From Protopterus annectens (Eukaryota; Chordata; Ceratodontiformes; Protopteridae), in assembly GCF_019279795.1 (NCBI RefSeq), contig NC_056725.1:1747273126-1747337125 (forward strand): 64,000 bases of DNA, in the 5' to 3' direction. Position 1 is the stretch's first letter, and every line of letters starts with the position of its first letter. A program made the translations under genes and the position numbers. The notes beneath the pieces are model-generated. The model did not search any database, was not told the DNA's origin, and saw nothing but the letters and a program-made list of their open reading frames with translations. This document shows positions 21,617 to 32,999 of the stretch, piece after piece.

Positions 21617-21843
21617 AATTCCAAGTGAAGTTTGTTTAAAAAACTTTAAAACACTTTGAAAGTATGTATATATTCTGTTTTAGAGATCACTTTTAGGTGA
21701 AATTTACTTCCTAATAGAAATTGCATCATTTGATTAATTGAATAATTGATGTTTAAATGGTATATAAGGCTGATGCTGAATTCTATTGAACTGTGATCAT
21801 TAAATTTCCAGTGGAAGAAGCTATTTTGTGTGTAATGTTCCAT
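21617..21843 (+). repeat. PLE terminal repeat, right copy
   Basis: Inverted partner of 18,727-18,993. It directly abuts the 5' side of the minus-strand PLE. It lacks the 35-bp hammerhead-like segment and carries about 27 bp (GAAATTTACTTCCTAATAGA region) absent from the left copy. Confidence 0.8.
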
Positions 21844-21879
21844 TTTTTGTCTGTAATTGAAACATTGTCTTTAGATAAA

Positions 21880-22920
21880 ATGTTATATTCAACAGACAGT
21901 TTTTCTCTTACTTTGAATAAAATTACAACTATAAAAATTACCACTTACATTAACACCCACATTTTTACTAACATCCAATAAATCTGCTCTCAGAGTGTTG
22001 GCAGCCAGCCAGAATGCTGAAAGAACATCTTCTTTGATATGACATCTCTTGACAAACATTTCAACCAACAAGATGCCCTTATGAAGTCTTTCTGCTGGAA
22101 CATAGCCTCCTAAAAATCTCCTTCTTTTGTAATGAAGATATAAGGTGCTCTGGATAAAAATTAGAACCAAATAAATAGTTGGGGAACTATTAGGTCTCTG
22201 ATATATTTTACAACTGGTATAGTTCACTGAGTTACCAATTGTGTTAACATCCAAATAACTGTTGTAGGATGGATGTGATAAAATCAATATAAATTCTGTT
22301 TTTATATGTATTAATAAAATCAGGAGCTTGTATAGAATCTCTCATGCAAATAAAAATCAAATCATCAATAAAATGGAAATAATGTGAAACCTGTTGAGAA
22401 ACACACACAAAAAAATGAATAAACACTCTTTTTCAAATAACTCCATAAACACATAGATATAGCCAGGGCAAAGGAATTCTTAATGGGTGTGGTTTTGAGT
22501 TGTTTAAAAATCTTTTCATCAAATGTAAAAAAAAATATAACACACAAAACAAAACAAAAAATACACTAATGCAGCCAAATACAAATTCTTGAATTATCTT
22601 CAATACCAAACTTGTGTTCATTGCTGGTATATAAACTCACTAAATTTACTGTCAACCAGTATATGCTATCCTCCCATTTTATTCCAGGCAATTTTTGTGA
22701 AAAAAATGTGTACTACCTCTTATATAGGATGGTAACTTTTTACAGCCTTATTTAAATTAAAACTATTCACTTTTCCCAAATTCTGACATATAGCACCTTG
22801 AGTGGAAACTGTAGCTCTCCTGAGGGGCATGCATATTTTGTTGAACGTAGGTAAACAATAGAATATAACCAGTTTGGGTTGATAGTTAAATATTTTTATC
22901 CACATCTGCTTAGGTAAAAT
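21880..22920 (-). pseudogene. Second PLE RT, minus strand, heavily decayed
   Basis: Reading down from 22,920: VIFYCLPTFNKICMPLRRAT then VSTQGAICQNLGK (the LPKxHK..PPGRPIVS block), a motif B relic DEKIFKQLKTTPIKNSFALA near 22,440-22,530, motif C YFHFIDDLIFIC near 22,380, KIYQRPNSSPTIY near 22,200, and LVEMFVKRCHIKEDVLSAFW near 22,050. These are all PLE RT blocks in the right order but in different phases. The endonuclease half is missing; it ends next to the terminal repeat of the neighbouring PLE. Confidence 0.7.
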
Positions 22921-23099
22921 AACCCAATCCTTTTAAACAGCTTTATTAAATTATCACTTAAGACATAGTCAAACATACATTAATAGAAAATAAAATAAAC
23001 CATATTAACATTTTCCATTTATATACATTATACATCACATATCTTTTCTTTCTTTGTAACTATCATCAATCCAAACCTACATAAATTGTTGAATTCCTG

Positions 23100-23561
23100 C
23101 CTTCCCATAAACCTTACTATTCATCTTAAACATTATTCTGCATGTATTGTTTCCACAATTTTAATTTATTTCTAAGTAAAATGCTCCTTTCATTTTCTAA
23201 AGATCCCTCTTCCAGTTATTTTATCTCATAATATGCACTACTTCAAATACAGTTGGTTTAAACTTTGATTTCCATTTTCTAGTAATTGCCTTTTTGTCAG
23301 CTAACAAACGTAATAAGGTCTTACTATGCCTAGGTGTTTCAGATCCTGTGCTCCAGCTTAGAAAAAATCAATTCCTTAGTTACACCCATTTGCGCACCAG
23401 TATTTCTGACAGAATAATCTGCAGGGAATTTAAAACCTGGCAACTCACTAAATTCGTAAAAAGGTATGTTCCCAATTACCTCTGACTTTCCCAGCATACA
23501 TCCAATAATTGCTATCTACCAAAGGACACATTCTGTGAAGTCTGTTTGGGGTATAAAATAC
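23100..23561 (-). pseudogene. Tx1/L1-like ORF2 C-terminal end
   Basis: Just before the foldback element the minus strand reads TPNRLHRMCPLVDSNYWM, AGKVRGNWEHTF. This matches the LHR.....CWRC...G...H pattern near the end of Tx1/L1 ORF2 proteins, with cysteines lost. The text continues across the foldback element (VLAYVFY on the far side, 24,146-24,166), consistent with insertion at ATAAAATAC. Confidence 0.55.
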
Positions 23562-24145
23562 GGATCCCTATCATATGATAGAAACCTCATTTGACTGAAA
23601 CTCATTTGACTGAGACCATAAGACTGAAATTTCAAAATACTGAAAAGTTACTTGCCTGAAACCCATAAGACTGAAACCTATAATACTTAATTTCAACATA
23701 CTAAATTTTAAACTGGACCATATAAAACCAGACTAGGTGGGGGACTATGCCCCCCACACCTCCAGTGTGGGTGGCTGTGCCCCCCAAACACCCCTAATTA
23801 TATATACTCACTCCAGGATCACACTACAGTGGGGAAAAGTGCATAGTAGTGGCAGCATGTAGACTACTGCAAGGTAAGTGAAAGGTATACGCCGTTCCCC
23901 CACTGTAGTGCAATCCTGGAGTTAGTATATATATTTAGGGAGGTATGGGGGCATAGCCCCCGACTTTGGGGTGTGGGGGCATAGACCCCACCTATTCTGG
24001 TTTTATATGGTCCAGTTTACAATTCAGTATGTTGAAATTCAGTATTATGGGTTTCAGTCAAGTGACTTTTCAGTCTTTTGAAAATTCAGTCTTATGGTCT
24101 CAGTCAAATGAGGTTTCGATCATATGATAGGGATCCATAAAATAC
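23553..24145. mobile_element. Mutator-like foldback element, 575 bp, 9-bp TSD
   Basis: The element spans 23,562-24,136 between perfect 9-bp copies of ATAAAATAC (23,553-23,561 and 24,137-24,145). It begins GGATCCCTATCATATGAT and ends in the exact complement. The two arms (about 23,562-23,836 and 23,895-24,136) are inverted copies of each other for most of their length, with only about 60 bp of loop. Arms contain ATTTGACTGA, ACTGGACCATATAAAACCAG and GGGGGCATAGCCCCC-type blocks. Long terminal inverted repeats plus a 9-bp duplication fit Mutator-like elements. No transposase is encoded. Confidence 0.85.
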
Positions 24146-24749
24146 ATATGCTAACACTTTAAAGCAAAATTCCTAAATCATATGGACTTTGTTGCATACT
24201 TGGGAGCCACACAGGTGTCCACTCACTGTTCATTTATAATTTGTCTTTCTATCCTTTGAACTCATTTTTTGAACATTGTCTGATTTATTTTTATAGTTAT
24301 CAAGCAATGTTTGATATACCCTACTAAATACCCATTTTTTACATCAGCTACTGTGCTAGATTCAACTAGAATCTCAACCAGAGTTTGTCTTTCTCTTAGA
24401 ACTCTCCTATCTCTTTTTCTTTGTGCATAATCTGTTATGAATCCCTGACAGGGAAGGCAGTCCTCTCTCTAACCTGTAGTCTAAACATCTGCTTGACCTA
24501 ATCCCACTTTATTACTTTTCCATCTCTAGCTATTTGTTCCCAATACCTAGGTTCCTTGATCATTTCTTTCAATAAATTCCAGACTACTATTGCCTTTCTA
24601 TATGCCTACTTGCAGTAATTCCTATTTGTAAAATCTCCTTTTCTCCATTCCTGTGGTGGCTTAGTTTTTAAAATACTGTCTGCTACTTTATAAATATAAT
24701 ATTCTGTATGGTTGCTGTTGTTGTTCCTTTTCTTTGAGTGTCTGTGTGA
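24146..24749 (-). pseudogene. Tx1/L1-like ORF2 post-RT region
   Basis: Minus-strand blocks ADSILKTKPPQEWRKGDF, YWEQIARDGKVIKWD and TLVEILVESSTVADVKNGYL, then VLAYVFY near 24,150. These correspond to the weakly conserved stretch between the RT and the Cys-rich end of L1-type ORF2. Identification rests on position between better-recognised parts. Confidence 0.5.
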
Positions 24750-25094
24750 CATCCCCACTCTGGGCTATAAATCAAGGAGCCTGAATCCTCAGCACTGGCA
24801 CTGGAGAGGGATGTTCACTTGGAACAAAAATGAATACACCCAGTATTTTCAGATGCAGCCCTCTACATCAAGCACAATTTCCCTTAAGAACACAGAGGGA
24901 ACATAGTCAGTCCAGGGACTGAGTTTCTCTATCTGTCTCCCTCCAGGTCCCCAGTGAGACTTCCCACTGGCACAACTATAGAGATGACACCTCAGCTGAG
25001 TGTCCAATACAAGTTCTCCACCACTCCCTCTGCAAAACCAGAGCTTCATGTCCCTGCTCCAAGTAGCTGACACACACACACTCTGAGATTTGAT

Positions 25095-25168
<74 letters not shown>

Positions 25169-26274
25169 CTGGGAAAGGCTGGCACAGATTTACTAGCTAT
25201 GCCCCTTCTGCCCAGACTAGACTATAAGGTAGTTATACTGCCACCAGACACCCCAAAGCCAGCTACTCTAAGGTTCAAATGGTAATGTTGACCAAATAGC
25301 AAGGCTATCAGGAGTGGTCAAAGTGTCACCAATAGATATAAGTACTCTCAAAGATTAAAATATCCTGTAAAAGACCAGCCATAATGAAAAGTTTAAATAT
25401 ATTTAATAATAAATAATAAAACAACATGAAAACACTAAATATCTATTTACAATAAACAACAGAGTTTCAGTCACAGGAAATATTAAAAATAACACAGGTG
25501 GACAGGTTCACACAGCTACAGAAAAAAACAATACTTAACTAATCTCACTGTATTTTCCTGACTGCTCTAAAGAATTATTATTCCCTGGTTACTTACTAGA
25601 GCAAAGCAATATGAAGTAGGTGAGAGATCCTTCTTTGTCAGGTTACAAAAACAGAGGATAATGTGACTTCAGTCTCACCCAGTATTAAAATATCATTTTT
25701 AGTGATGGATTATAGAATGACATCACATACATCTTGTCATCTGACTTATGATACCCATGCAACCCCACACTGCTAGAAACTGCCAGGATTTAGCACCTAG
25801 GTGTCAATAATACACATACTCAGAGTCTTGCTAAAATTTGTTGCAGCTCCTGGAAATCATAAATCAATTTCAAACCTCCACCTTCCAGAGTAACAATTAG
25901 TTCACTCAAATGGCAATGAAGGAAGCTTCCTAGTACAGGCTTTTTGCCTCTGGCTGCATTGTGAACTGTAAGATACAATCTTTATGGCCTAAATTAGTAA
26001 TTTAATTTCTTACTATTTCTCAAAGTTAGGTGGATTGAGATGAAACTATTTTCTTCCAGTATCATCTGTTAAAACATATGCATTTAAACAGTTACAATGA
26101 TACATGTACATTTCTTCCTTGGTCCAGCAGGACACACTGTTGATACATTTTTAATACAAGCAACTTTGTAAATACATCTTCAATACAGGCATCTGTACAA
26201 ATCAGTTTTATATACAATGATATGTAATTCTTTGCAAAATTCCAGCTAGGTGTACTGGCATATGTTACACATCC
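24750..26274 (-). mobile_element. LTR-like insertion (solo LTR?), 1,515 bp, 5-bp TSD
   Basis: The insert is 24,755-26,269, flanked by CATCC (24,750-24,754 and 26,270-26,274). On the minus strand it begins TGTAACATATGCC, a common LTR start, and ends AGAGTGG, which is not the usual CA. It contains a (CA)n tract at 25,098-25,168. L1-like reading on the two sides joins at the duplication. A solo LTR is the best guess; a different non-coding element is possible. Confidence 0.45.
25098..25168 (+). repeat. (CA)n microsatellite
   Basis: About 35 dinucleotide units. Frames across it are artefacts. Confidence 0.98.
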
Positions 26275-27473
26275 ACTGCCTTACTTCTCCTGGCATAGTT
26301 GGCAATACCTCACATCATCAAAGCCTGCATCCAGAATCATAATCCCTCTCAACCCCCCTCCTATCATCATTCCTTTTGACTTTGATTTTCAGCCTTGTAC
26401 TTGTGTTGTGTATATGGACCTCAACTGTGTAGTTCTAAAGTATCCTTTCAAACTCCTGCTTTCTTTCCCTCATAAAATAAATTATTTCAAATCTTTATAA
26501 ATTATAGTCCACAAGTTCTCCTGTGGTTGACACAAATATGCCTGACCCGTATATACAACTAAAGGAACTAGAACCATTTTCACTGCTTATATATTACTAT
26601 CCATATCCATAATCAAAAGCTTCCAGCTTCCAGTTTTTTACTGTCTTTTGTTAATTATCTTCCCACACATCCTTAGCTGCCACAACAGAATCTTTTTTTT
26701 AGTCCATACTCCTAAATACTTACTCTGATATGTCTCCAGAGGTATGACTATTGCTGAGCCAATTCATGGGTGGGTGCATAGTTTACCACTACAGTCTTTA
26801 TTTTATCTTCATTTATTCTATATCCTTAAAAGACTTGAATCCATATCAAAATGTTCCGTAATACTGAAATATCCTTTTCTGGATTTATCAAGTACAACAT
26901 AATATCAACTGTGAGTAAATGTAACCTTTCTTGATTATCATACCAGTTATGGCATTGAATTTGTAAGCCGTTTATTTTATTTTTGCCACTGGCTCTAAGT
27001 ATAAAGCAAATAAATGTGAAAGAGAACACACTTGGCTGGTTCTTCTGTTCAAATACATCTTGTAGGAGAGCAACCATCTCACCTTAATTCTTGTCTTGAC
27101 CCTTCATATGCCCCTCTAATTAAGCCCATTATTCTATTAGAGAACACAAATGCTACCATTACTCTACTCATAAAATCCTTGTTGACTCTAATGGCATTTC
27201 CTGTCCACATCAAGACCTACTAACAATAGAGGTGTTCTCTTATACTCAGCTTTCCTATTTATCATAATTGTTATAATTAATGCCGTGCTTACCCTCCACA
27301 AAACCACACTGATCTATATCTATAAATTTTGGTAGCACCTTTGCTTTTGCCTTTCTGTTAGCTAGAACAGACATAAACACTTTATAACTGTGGTTTATAA
27401 TTAAAACTTTTCTACAGGAAACTGAGTCTGAAGGGTCTTTGCCCTGTTTGGCAGTGGCAGCTGGTGACTTCAA
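26275..27473 (-). pseudogene. Tx1/L1-like RT palm
   Basis: The 27,255-27,473 frame reads QGKDPSDSVSCRKVLIINHS and then VLPKFIDIDQCGFVEGKHG, the L1 block PKPGKDP..P.SYRPISLLN...K...ILA.RL...LP.LI..DQ.GF..GR. The 26,826-27,077 frame reads a FTFICFILRAS..NKINGLQ block and TVDIMLYLINPEKDIS, where DIMLYL stands for the motif C YADD.LLFL and the catalytic DD is decayed. Further down GGLRGIMILDAGFD near 26,330 matches the later GGL.LPD block. Confidence 0.7.
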
Positions 27474-27479
27474 ATCAAA

Positions 27480-30400
27480 AGGGGGCTGCAGGAGACAGCT
27501 GAATGGGTGGGGCCTCCTGGAAGGGGTGTGGCCAACTAGAAAGGAGTAGAGCTATGCTCAAAACCACAAAAACTGGGACTTTAATTAAATATGCTGTCCT
27601 GGGTGCCAAACCATCATTATGAGAGTCCAATCAAGACAAAATGAAGTGGAGAAGAAAAAAATAATATTTCAATGCATTGGCTACATGACAGCTTACTTAA
27701 TATCTAGATGGAAACAAAAAGGTTGTGAGGCATGAAAAAATAAATAATCTTTTATATACATTACTGGAATGCCAGTCAAAATTAAGTATAAAAAACAAGC
27801 AGCACTCAGCTCAAACCAGTTCTCCTTGCACTGCAGTTCTAATTATAACTTATATTCAGCTTTATAAAAGTACTAAGTAACATGGTGAAAGTAGCAATCT
27901 CTGTGATACCACCACTTGTAAAAATGTTTCTTATCCAAAAAAGACCTGCTGCCTGACAACAACTATTTACTTGTTTCGTGGGGAAAACATGATCAAAGTA
28001 AAAAATGAACAGCAAACCAGAAACAAGCTCAAGATAAATTGCTTAAAGGATTACTGCACAGGTTATGGACCACACATGATAGACTGGCATTCTGTTTAGT
28101 TTATGGGCAAAGCCTGCAAAGATGACTGCAAGTCTCCAACAGATGTAATGAGCTTCTGAAAATACTGTAATCCCATTCTTTATTACAAATATTGTCATAT
28201 GCATTTCAATACCTAAGGCTTATACGCTATCTAGTTATGAAAAGTTTCTCTGCATGGCAACAACAAAAAAGCTTTCAATGTTGGTAATTCTTTAACAGTA
28301 TGCTTATTAAATCTTACTTGCATCTTACAGTCTCAGACAAGCTTACCTGATGGTTACTAAAGCATTGCTACTTAAACACAGAGCAACAGGCACTGCAACA
28401 ACATACATTTTCTGAATAATAAAAAGTGTAAATCAACAGTATAAAAATATGATAGAAAACCAAAACATTCTGCAAGATCAAGGACAGATGAAAAGCCACT
28501 GTAGTACATATGTCTACCTTGGATGGGGGGATACTCTGCGCACTTACACTGCATAACTGCTCCTTGTCTTGCTTGGACACATCCAAAATCACTACATGGG
28601 GGAGTGGGGTACAACAAGTATGTCAGAATTTGAAATGTCTCTGGCTGATAGTGATGGCCCTGACACATTTGTCATAGTCTTAACCTCAAAGAAAGAAATC
28701 TGGACAAAGCCATAAATAAAAGTGGGACAAATGCCCAAAACTAAAAACAATTTTTAAATATTGCTCTTATAAACTTAGAAAGTTACTAAAATAGTAGGTC
28801 TTGCATTAGTATGAATTTTCTGAAGGGTATGAAATCTGAAACTCAAATGTCTGTCATAATGTACCATTATTTTCTAAGTTCAATCTTTAATGATTTGCCA
28901 CTAATTTGCCAGAAAACTACAATTGTATGAAAAACAAACAAAAAATATGATGGGGAAAATCTATACGCACACAGACACAAAGACAAAAAAATAGATGTAG
29001 ATAAAGGAATATATGTCTTTCTAAAGAATCAGTCATAGCAATAAACTAAACATTAACAGTTTCAGGATGCCATGGGCTCCAAAGAGACACAAGTGTCTTT
29101 CAAAGTATATACTACCAAAAACAGCTCCTAAGACAACATATTAAAATATTACTTACATAAAATAGTTTAGTTATCAAATAACTGTAACTTAAAAAGTAAT
29201 TACAAGAGAAACTGCTATGTCACACACATAGGCTAAATAGGACAGTGACTGAAGTTGCTGCTGAATGTTACTGTTAGGGATTTTACAGTACTTCAATGGA
29301 GCTGGCTGAACTTCACAGCAATTGTTACACAGACAATTAATAAAGAAGACTGCAGAGTTGTTAATTTCCCAAACAAATTGAGTTGGTAAATATTGTTATA
29401 ACAGTTTCTAATTTACAATGCTATCATTAAAAACTATTTCATAACTGTAACAGATCAACTGTAGTAGGGACTCAAGGTCATTTAGATAGAAATACCAGAT
29501 TAAACTGTATTAAATAGACTGAGCAAAAAGTCAATGAAATTATTATTCTGCAAATGAGAACTTCAGAGAATGTCTATCAGTCTGAAGTCAAAAACATAAA
29601 TCAATAGCTTTCAGAATGCTTATAGCAACATCAGCATGATAAACAGGCACAGATGCAACTATATAAGTGGAAATAGTCACAGTTCATTCATAAACTCAAA
29701 CATCAACAGTATAATGATTTTAGGACATGAGTACAGAGAACAGCTGAGCAAATGCTTTTTTTCTATAAAGCAGAGTAAAATGTCATTCACGCAAAGTTGA
29801 AGATGTCAGATTTCTTGTGGGGGACTTTGCCCCCATACCTATATCACATGCAAGATGCTCTGCTCCCTACAACCCTTTAATAAAATAAATTCTGAGGTCA
29901 CTTCACTTTGGTAAAAACAGGATTTCATCCATGCAGCAGATTCCCAGTTCTCACACAAGTGAAGTGTTTACACAGTTTTCTATTTAGTAGCTGTCTTTGC
30001 ACAACTTTCTGTCAGTATGGTGTCCTACTTCCAAGTTCCAACTAAAAGCAATGGAGCCCACCATTGTGTAGACAAGCATTGTTTTTTTAAACACTTTGAA
30101 AGTAATTTTCCAATGGCAGTTTCCTCAGTTTAATCCCATTATTTTGTACAGCTTAATGTAAACTTTGACCTTTGAGGAATCATAAAACTTAATTTTGAGT
30201 GGGTGTGATACAAAACTTCTAATGTAGGAGTCCCTGTGTTCCCTGATACTTATTAAAAGCATGTGAAATATTTCCACGGTGTTTGTTTCACAGCATGTTA
30301 GATAGTTTATACTTATTAAGCAGATAAGCACAGATTGCTCTTACAAGCAAGGAATGGGAAAACTGGTTAGATAATTTGGACAAAACTGCAACATAGACAA

Positions 30401-30680
30401 GGACTTGGAGGGTATGGGAATAAAACCTATTCATTTCGTTAGTGGTTTACAGACTTAAATTTTCCCCACTGAAGTTTCAGCTATGCATATTGGGTGTTCA
30501 GTGCATTAAAGCATTTCCCACCATACATTTTACTTGCATTGCACACTGTGGGAGTAGTTCATAGTTTCTTTTCCTCTCAATTTAGGTGCAGTGCATGCAT
30601 ACAGTGTTACAAGCTGTGGTGTTTTTGTACAATAAAACAAAACAACAGTCTAACTGCTCCAGGAGTGTGTTATTGCAACC
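27480..30680. other. Interior of hAT-like element, no gene recognised
   Basis: About 3.2 kb, A+T-rich. Only short frames, none with a BED finger, DDE or dimerisation motif I can recognise. A GTGGGGGACTTTGCCCCC motif near 29,817-29,836 resembles part of the foldback element at 23.6 kb. Confidence 0.4.
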
Positions 30681-30688
30681 GCACAAGT

Positions 30689-30764
<76 letters not shown>
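30689..30764 (+). repeat. (CA)n microsatellite
   Basis: About 38 dinucleotide units inside the hAT-like element. Confidence 0.98.
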
Positions 30765-30767
<3 letters not shown>

Positions 30768-30786
30768 ACCTGAAGTTGGTCCAAGT

Positions 30787-30892
30787 TACACAGTAAATCC
30801 TTGGTCAGCAGTCTCCTCAGCCCATGCTACACAGTAAATCCTTGGTTGGCAGTCTCCTCAGCTTCTTTGGCACTGCAGTCTCCTCAGCCCAC
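30787..30892 (+). repeat. Short tandem repeat, 41-bp unit, about 2.5 copies
   Basis: TACACAGTAAATCCTTGG followed by GCAGTCTCCTCAGC recurs at 30,787 and 30,828, with a partial third unit (GCAGTCTCCTCAGCCCA) near 30,876. Subterminal position in the hAT-like element. Confidence 0.8.
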
Positions 30893-31212
30893 TCACGCTA
30901 ACTGCTGTTTTCCAGTTCTACTGGCTGTTTGGTTTTCCTGTGAGAGTAGGCTGGAGGCTCCAGCTTGCAGATGATGCAGTCTGGCGTCTTTGTTCTATGC
31001 GGTCGTCACCACACAGACTTCTGGGTTGCAGGGCAGAGATGCCTTTCTCCCCTATCCAGACTGCCTGACACAGCAGTCTGGAGTTCTGTGAGCACCAGGA
31101 ACTCCATGCACGCATGCATGGAGTTTCAGGACTTGCAATTTGTTTTCTTTCTACAGGTGGGGGGAGGCTGCAGTCCTGCAGTCCTATAGCATGAGCCGCC
31201 CCTGCTGTTTGG

Positions 31213-31700
31213 GTAATACAGCTTTCTTCCAAGATGCTAATACTGTCCCTCCTTTTGAAGTATTGTTAAATAAAATCTTCTAAACCTTTATCACTTTCCT
31301 CCCTCCTAACTTCCAAACTTCCACAGGAATGCCATATTTTTTTGGAGGCTACCCTGTTATACATCACCATTTTGATCTCATCCCTTCCTGTCTTGGCTAT
31401 TAATTATGGAGCCCCATCTTCCTTCAACAATGGCATAGTTAATTCTTCCATAAATATTTCCATTTTTGCCTTTCCTTTGCTTCCCCTTTCCTTTACTCTC
31501 TACAAATGTGCATGTTTTCCAAAATATCTCTTCTACCTCTATAGGATCTCTAGTTAGTTTTCTTGTCATAGGCTCCTTAAGCTTGGCAAAACCCTAACCA
31601 CTATTATTTTGGTTATTACTACATTACATCTCACTTAGAAAGCTTCCCATAATTCAACTCATGCCGAGCACCTTTTCACCTCCATTGGAGCAGGGCTCTA
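31213..31700 (-). pseudogene. Tx1/L1-like RT N-terminal part
   Basis: Minus strand, directly adjacent to the hAT duplication: GGTVLASWKKAVLPKQ joins with GKDPSDS on the other side of the element. Upstream are YGIPVEVWKLG (the GIP.EFYK block), a MEIFMEELTMPLLKEDGA-like block and TRKLTRDPIEVEEIFW. Several stops. The upstream limit near 31,700 is approximate. Confidence 0.6.
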
Positions 31701-32670
31701 GTTGTTAAAGTGCGATATCACAGCCTTTAAAACAACTTATCACTACTTTATTTTACTCTTATTTTGCACATCTACTCTGCTGTTCTTTTGCAAGATGCAA
31801 AACTTTTTAATTCTTCCCTCCCTAGCCACTTTCTTATTAAAATCTGAAATTGACTACAACACTGTTCATAATCCAGTTATCATCCACCCAGTATAATCCA
31901 TCATTCATTACTCTACACACAAATTCCCCTCTTCATCTTACATAAGATCTCATCACATCACAAACACCCTGCCTTGGCAAATCTATACCCAAAACATACC
32001 CTCCATACTAACAATCAATAAAAAAATAAAACCCTCAATTTGTGCAAAACAGATATCCTAGATTTCTTGTAAAACTCATATATGCTTCAGCTTACTCATA
32101 AAAAGTAATACAGAATCCAATCCATGTCCTGCTTCTATTCCACCTATAACACTCATCTCATCAAAGCGTCCTCCATCCAAATCCACCAACCTTCTTTTGC
32201 ACTTATAAATGTTGCCACATAAAAAATCTTCAGCAGTTAAATACATTGTTTATAATGTATTCCTCTTACATTGTAGCAGTCACCTAATCTTGATTAAAGG
32301 TGATTACCCAAATCTTGACCATCAATTCCTTTGCTACAGTCATACATTTAAAACTCACCCAAGTAAAAATAGGTGGTCATACACTTTTCCATTATAAAAC
32401 CGATGTAAAATGCACCTTATTGGCCAGGCTAACTGCCCCAGTGATCAATAACAAGCTGCAAACTGGTTTAAGTATCACTGCAAAATACATACTCAATACA
32501 CCTTACAATAGCCTATGTTCAACCACCATCCACTGCAAAAAATGTAAATACCTGATTAACAACTATTTCAGGCTGCTTAGCCATATAAAATAGTCATTTT
32601 AAGATATTTTTAATTTTGATATACCTGGCCCTTTAAGGCATAACATAAATTACTTTCTCACAAATCATAA
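31701..32670. other. Unassigned A+T-rich sequence
   Basis: No clear domain. The base composition (C-rich on the plus strand) resembles the L2-like LINE at 2.3-6.0 kb, so part of it may be LINE 5' sequence. Confidence 0.3.
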
Positions 32671-32679
32671 CATTATGAA

Positions 32680-32965
32680 AATTCACAACAGCCCTACAAA
32701 ACAGAGTTTCAGAACCAATAATCATTCTATTCTTGACCATGTAACCACCAATACATCCAACAATATAAAATTTATCATTATTGCCCCAGCTCTTGATGAT
32801 CATCCTCCCACTATCTTTACAATTAAGTTCATTACAAGAACTCCCCTACACTAATTTCCTTTTGCCCAAAGAGGCAAGAATACCTCCACAAAAACACAAA
32901 ACTAGAAATTACAAACTGATCACCAATATTAAACAGCACAAATGTATTTGGTGTCACAATACTTC
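32680..32965 (+). pseudogene. L2-like LINE EN C-terminal fragment
   Basis: Plus strand reads SILDHVTTNTSNNIKFIIIA then PALDDHPPTIFTI, the LDLI.TN......V.PP.SDH..V.F block that ends the EN domain of L2/CR1-type LINEs. Frames break on both sides. Confidence 0.5.
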
Positions 32966-32999
32966 TTAGTAACAAACTATTATAACTTCAGGAAAAGTA

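Larger units (their letters stand above)
27444..31212. mobile_element. hAT-like DNA transposon, 3,753 bp, 8-bp TSD
   Basis: The element spans 27,452-31,204 between perfect 8-bp copies of CTGTTTGG (27,444-27,451 and 31,205-31,212). The left end reads CAGTGGCAGCTGGTG and the right end (complement) CAGGGGCGGCTCATG, 11 of 15 bases alike and starting with the CAG typical of hAT. Tx1/L1-like coding sequence reads up to each side and joins across the duplication, which confirms both borders. Inside I see no transposase domain, so it may be non-autonomous or have lost its gene. Confidence 0.8.
23100..31700 (-). mobile_element. Tx1/L1-like LINE ORF2, split by three insertions
   Basis: Minus-strand ORF2 in decayed form. 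In coding order: pre-RT to palm at 31,700-31,213, RT palm at 27,443-26,275, a post-RT region at 24,749-24,146, and the C-terminal Cys-rich end at 23,552-23,100. The joins are interrupted by a hAT-like element (27,452-31,204), an LTR-like insert (24,755-26,269) and a Mutator-like foldback element (23,562-24,136). In each case the reading on both sides fits at the target duplication. Many stops are present. The ORF1 and endonuclease parts were not found on this strand. Confidence 0.7.

Noticed and set aside
32300-32593. 97-codon frame with a CKKC motif as a PLE or zinc-binding domain
   Set aside because: No GIY-YIG or RT blocks adjoin it and the similarity is limited to one short cysteine motif.
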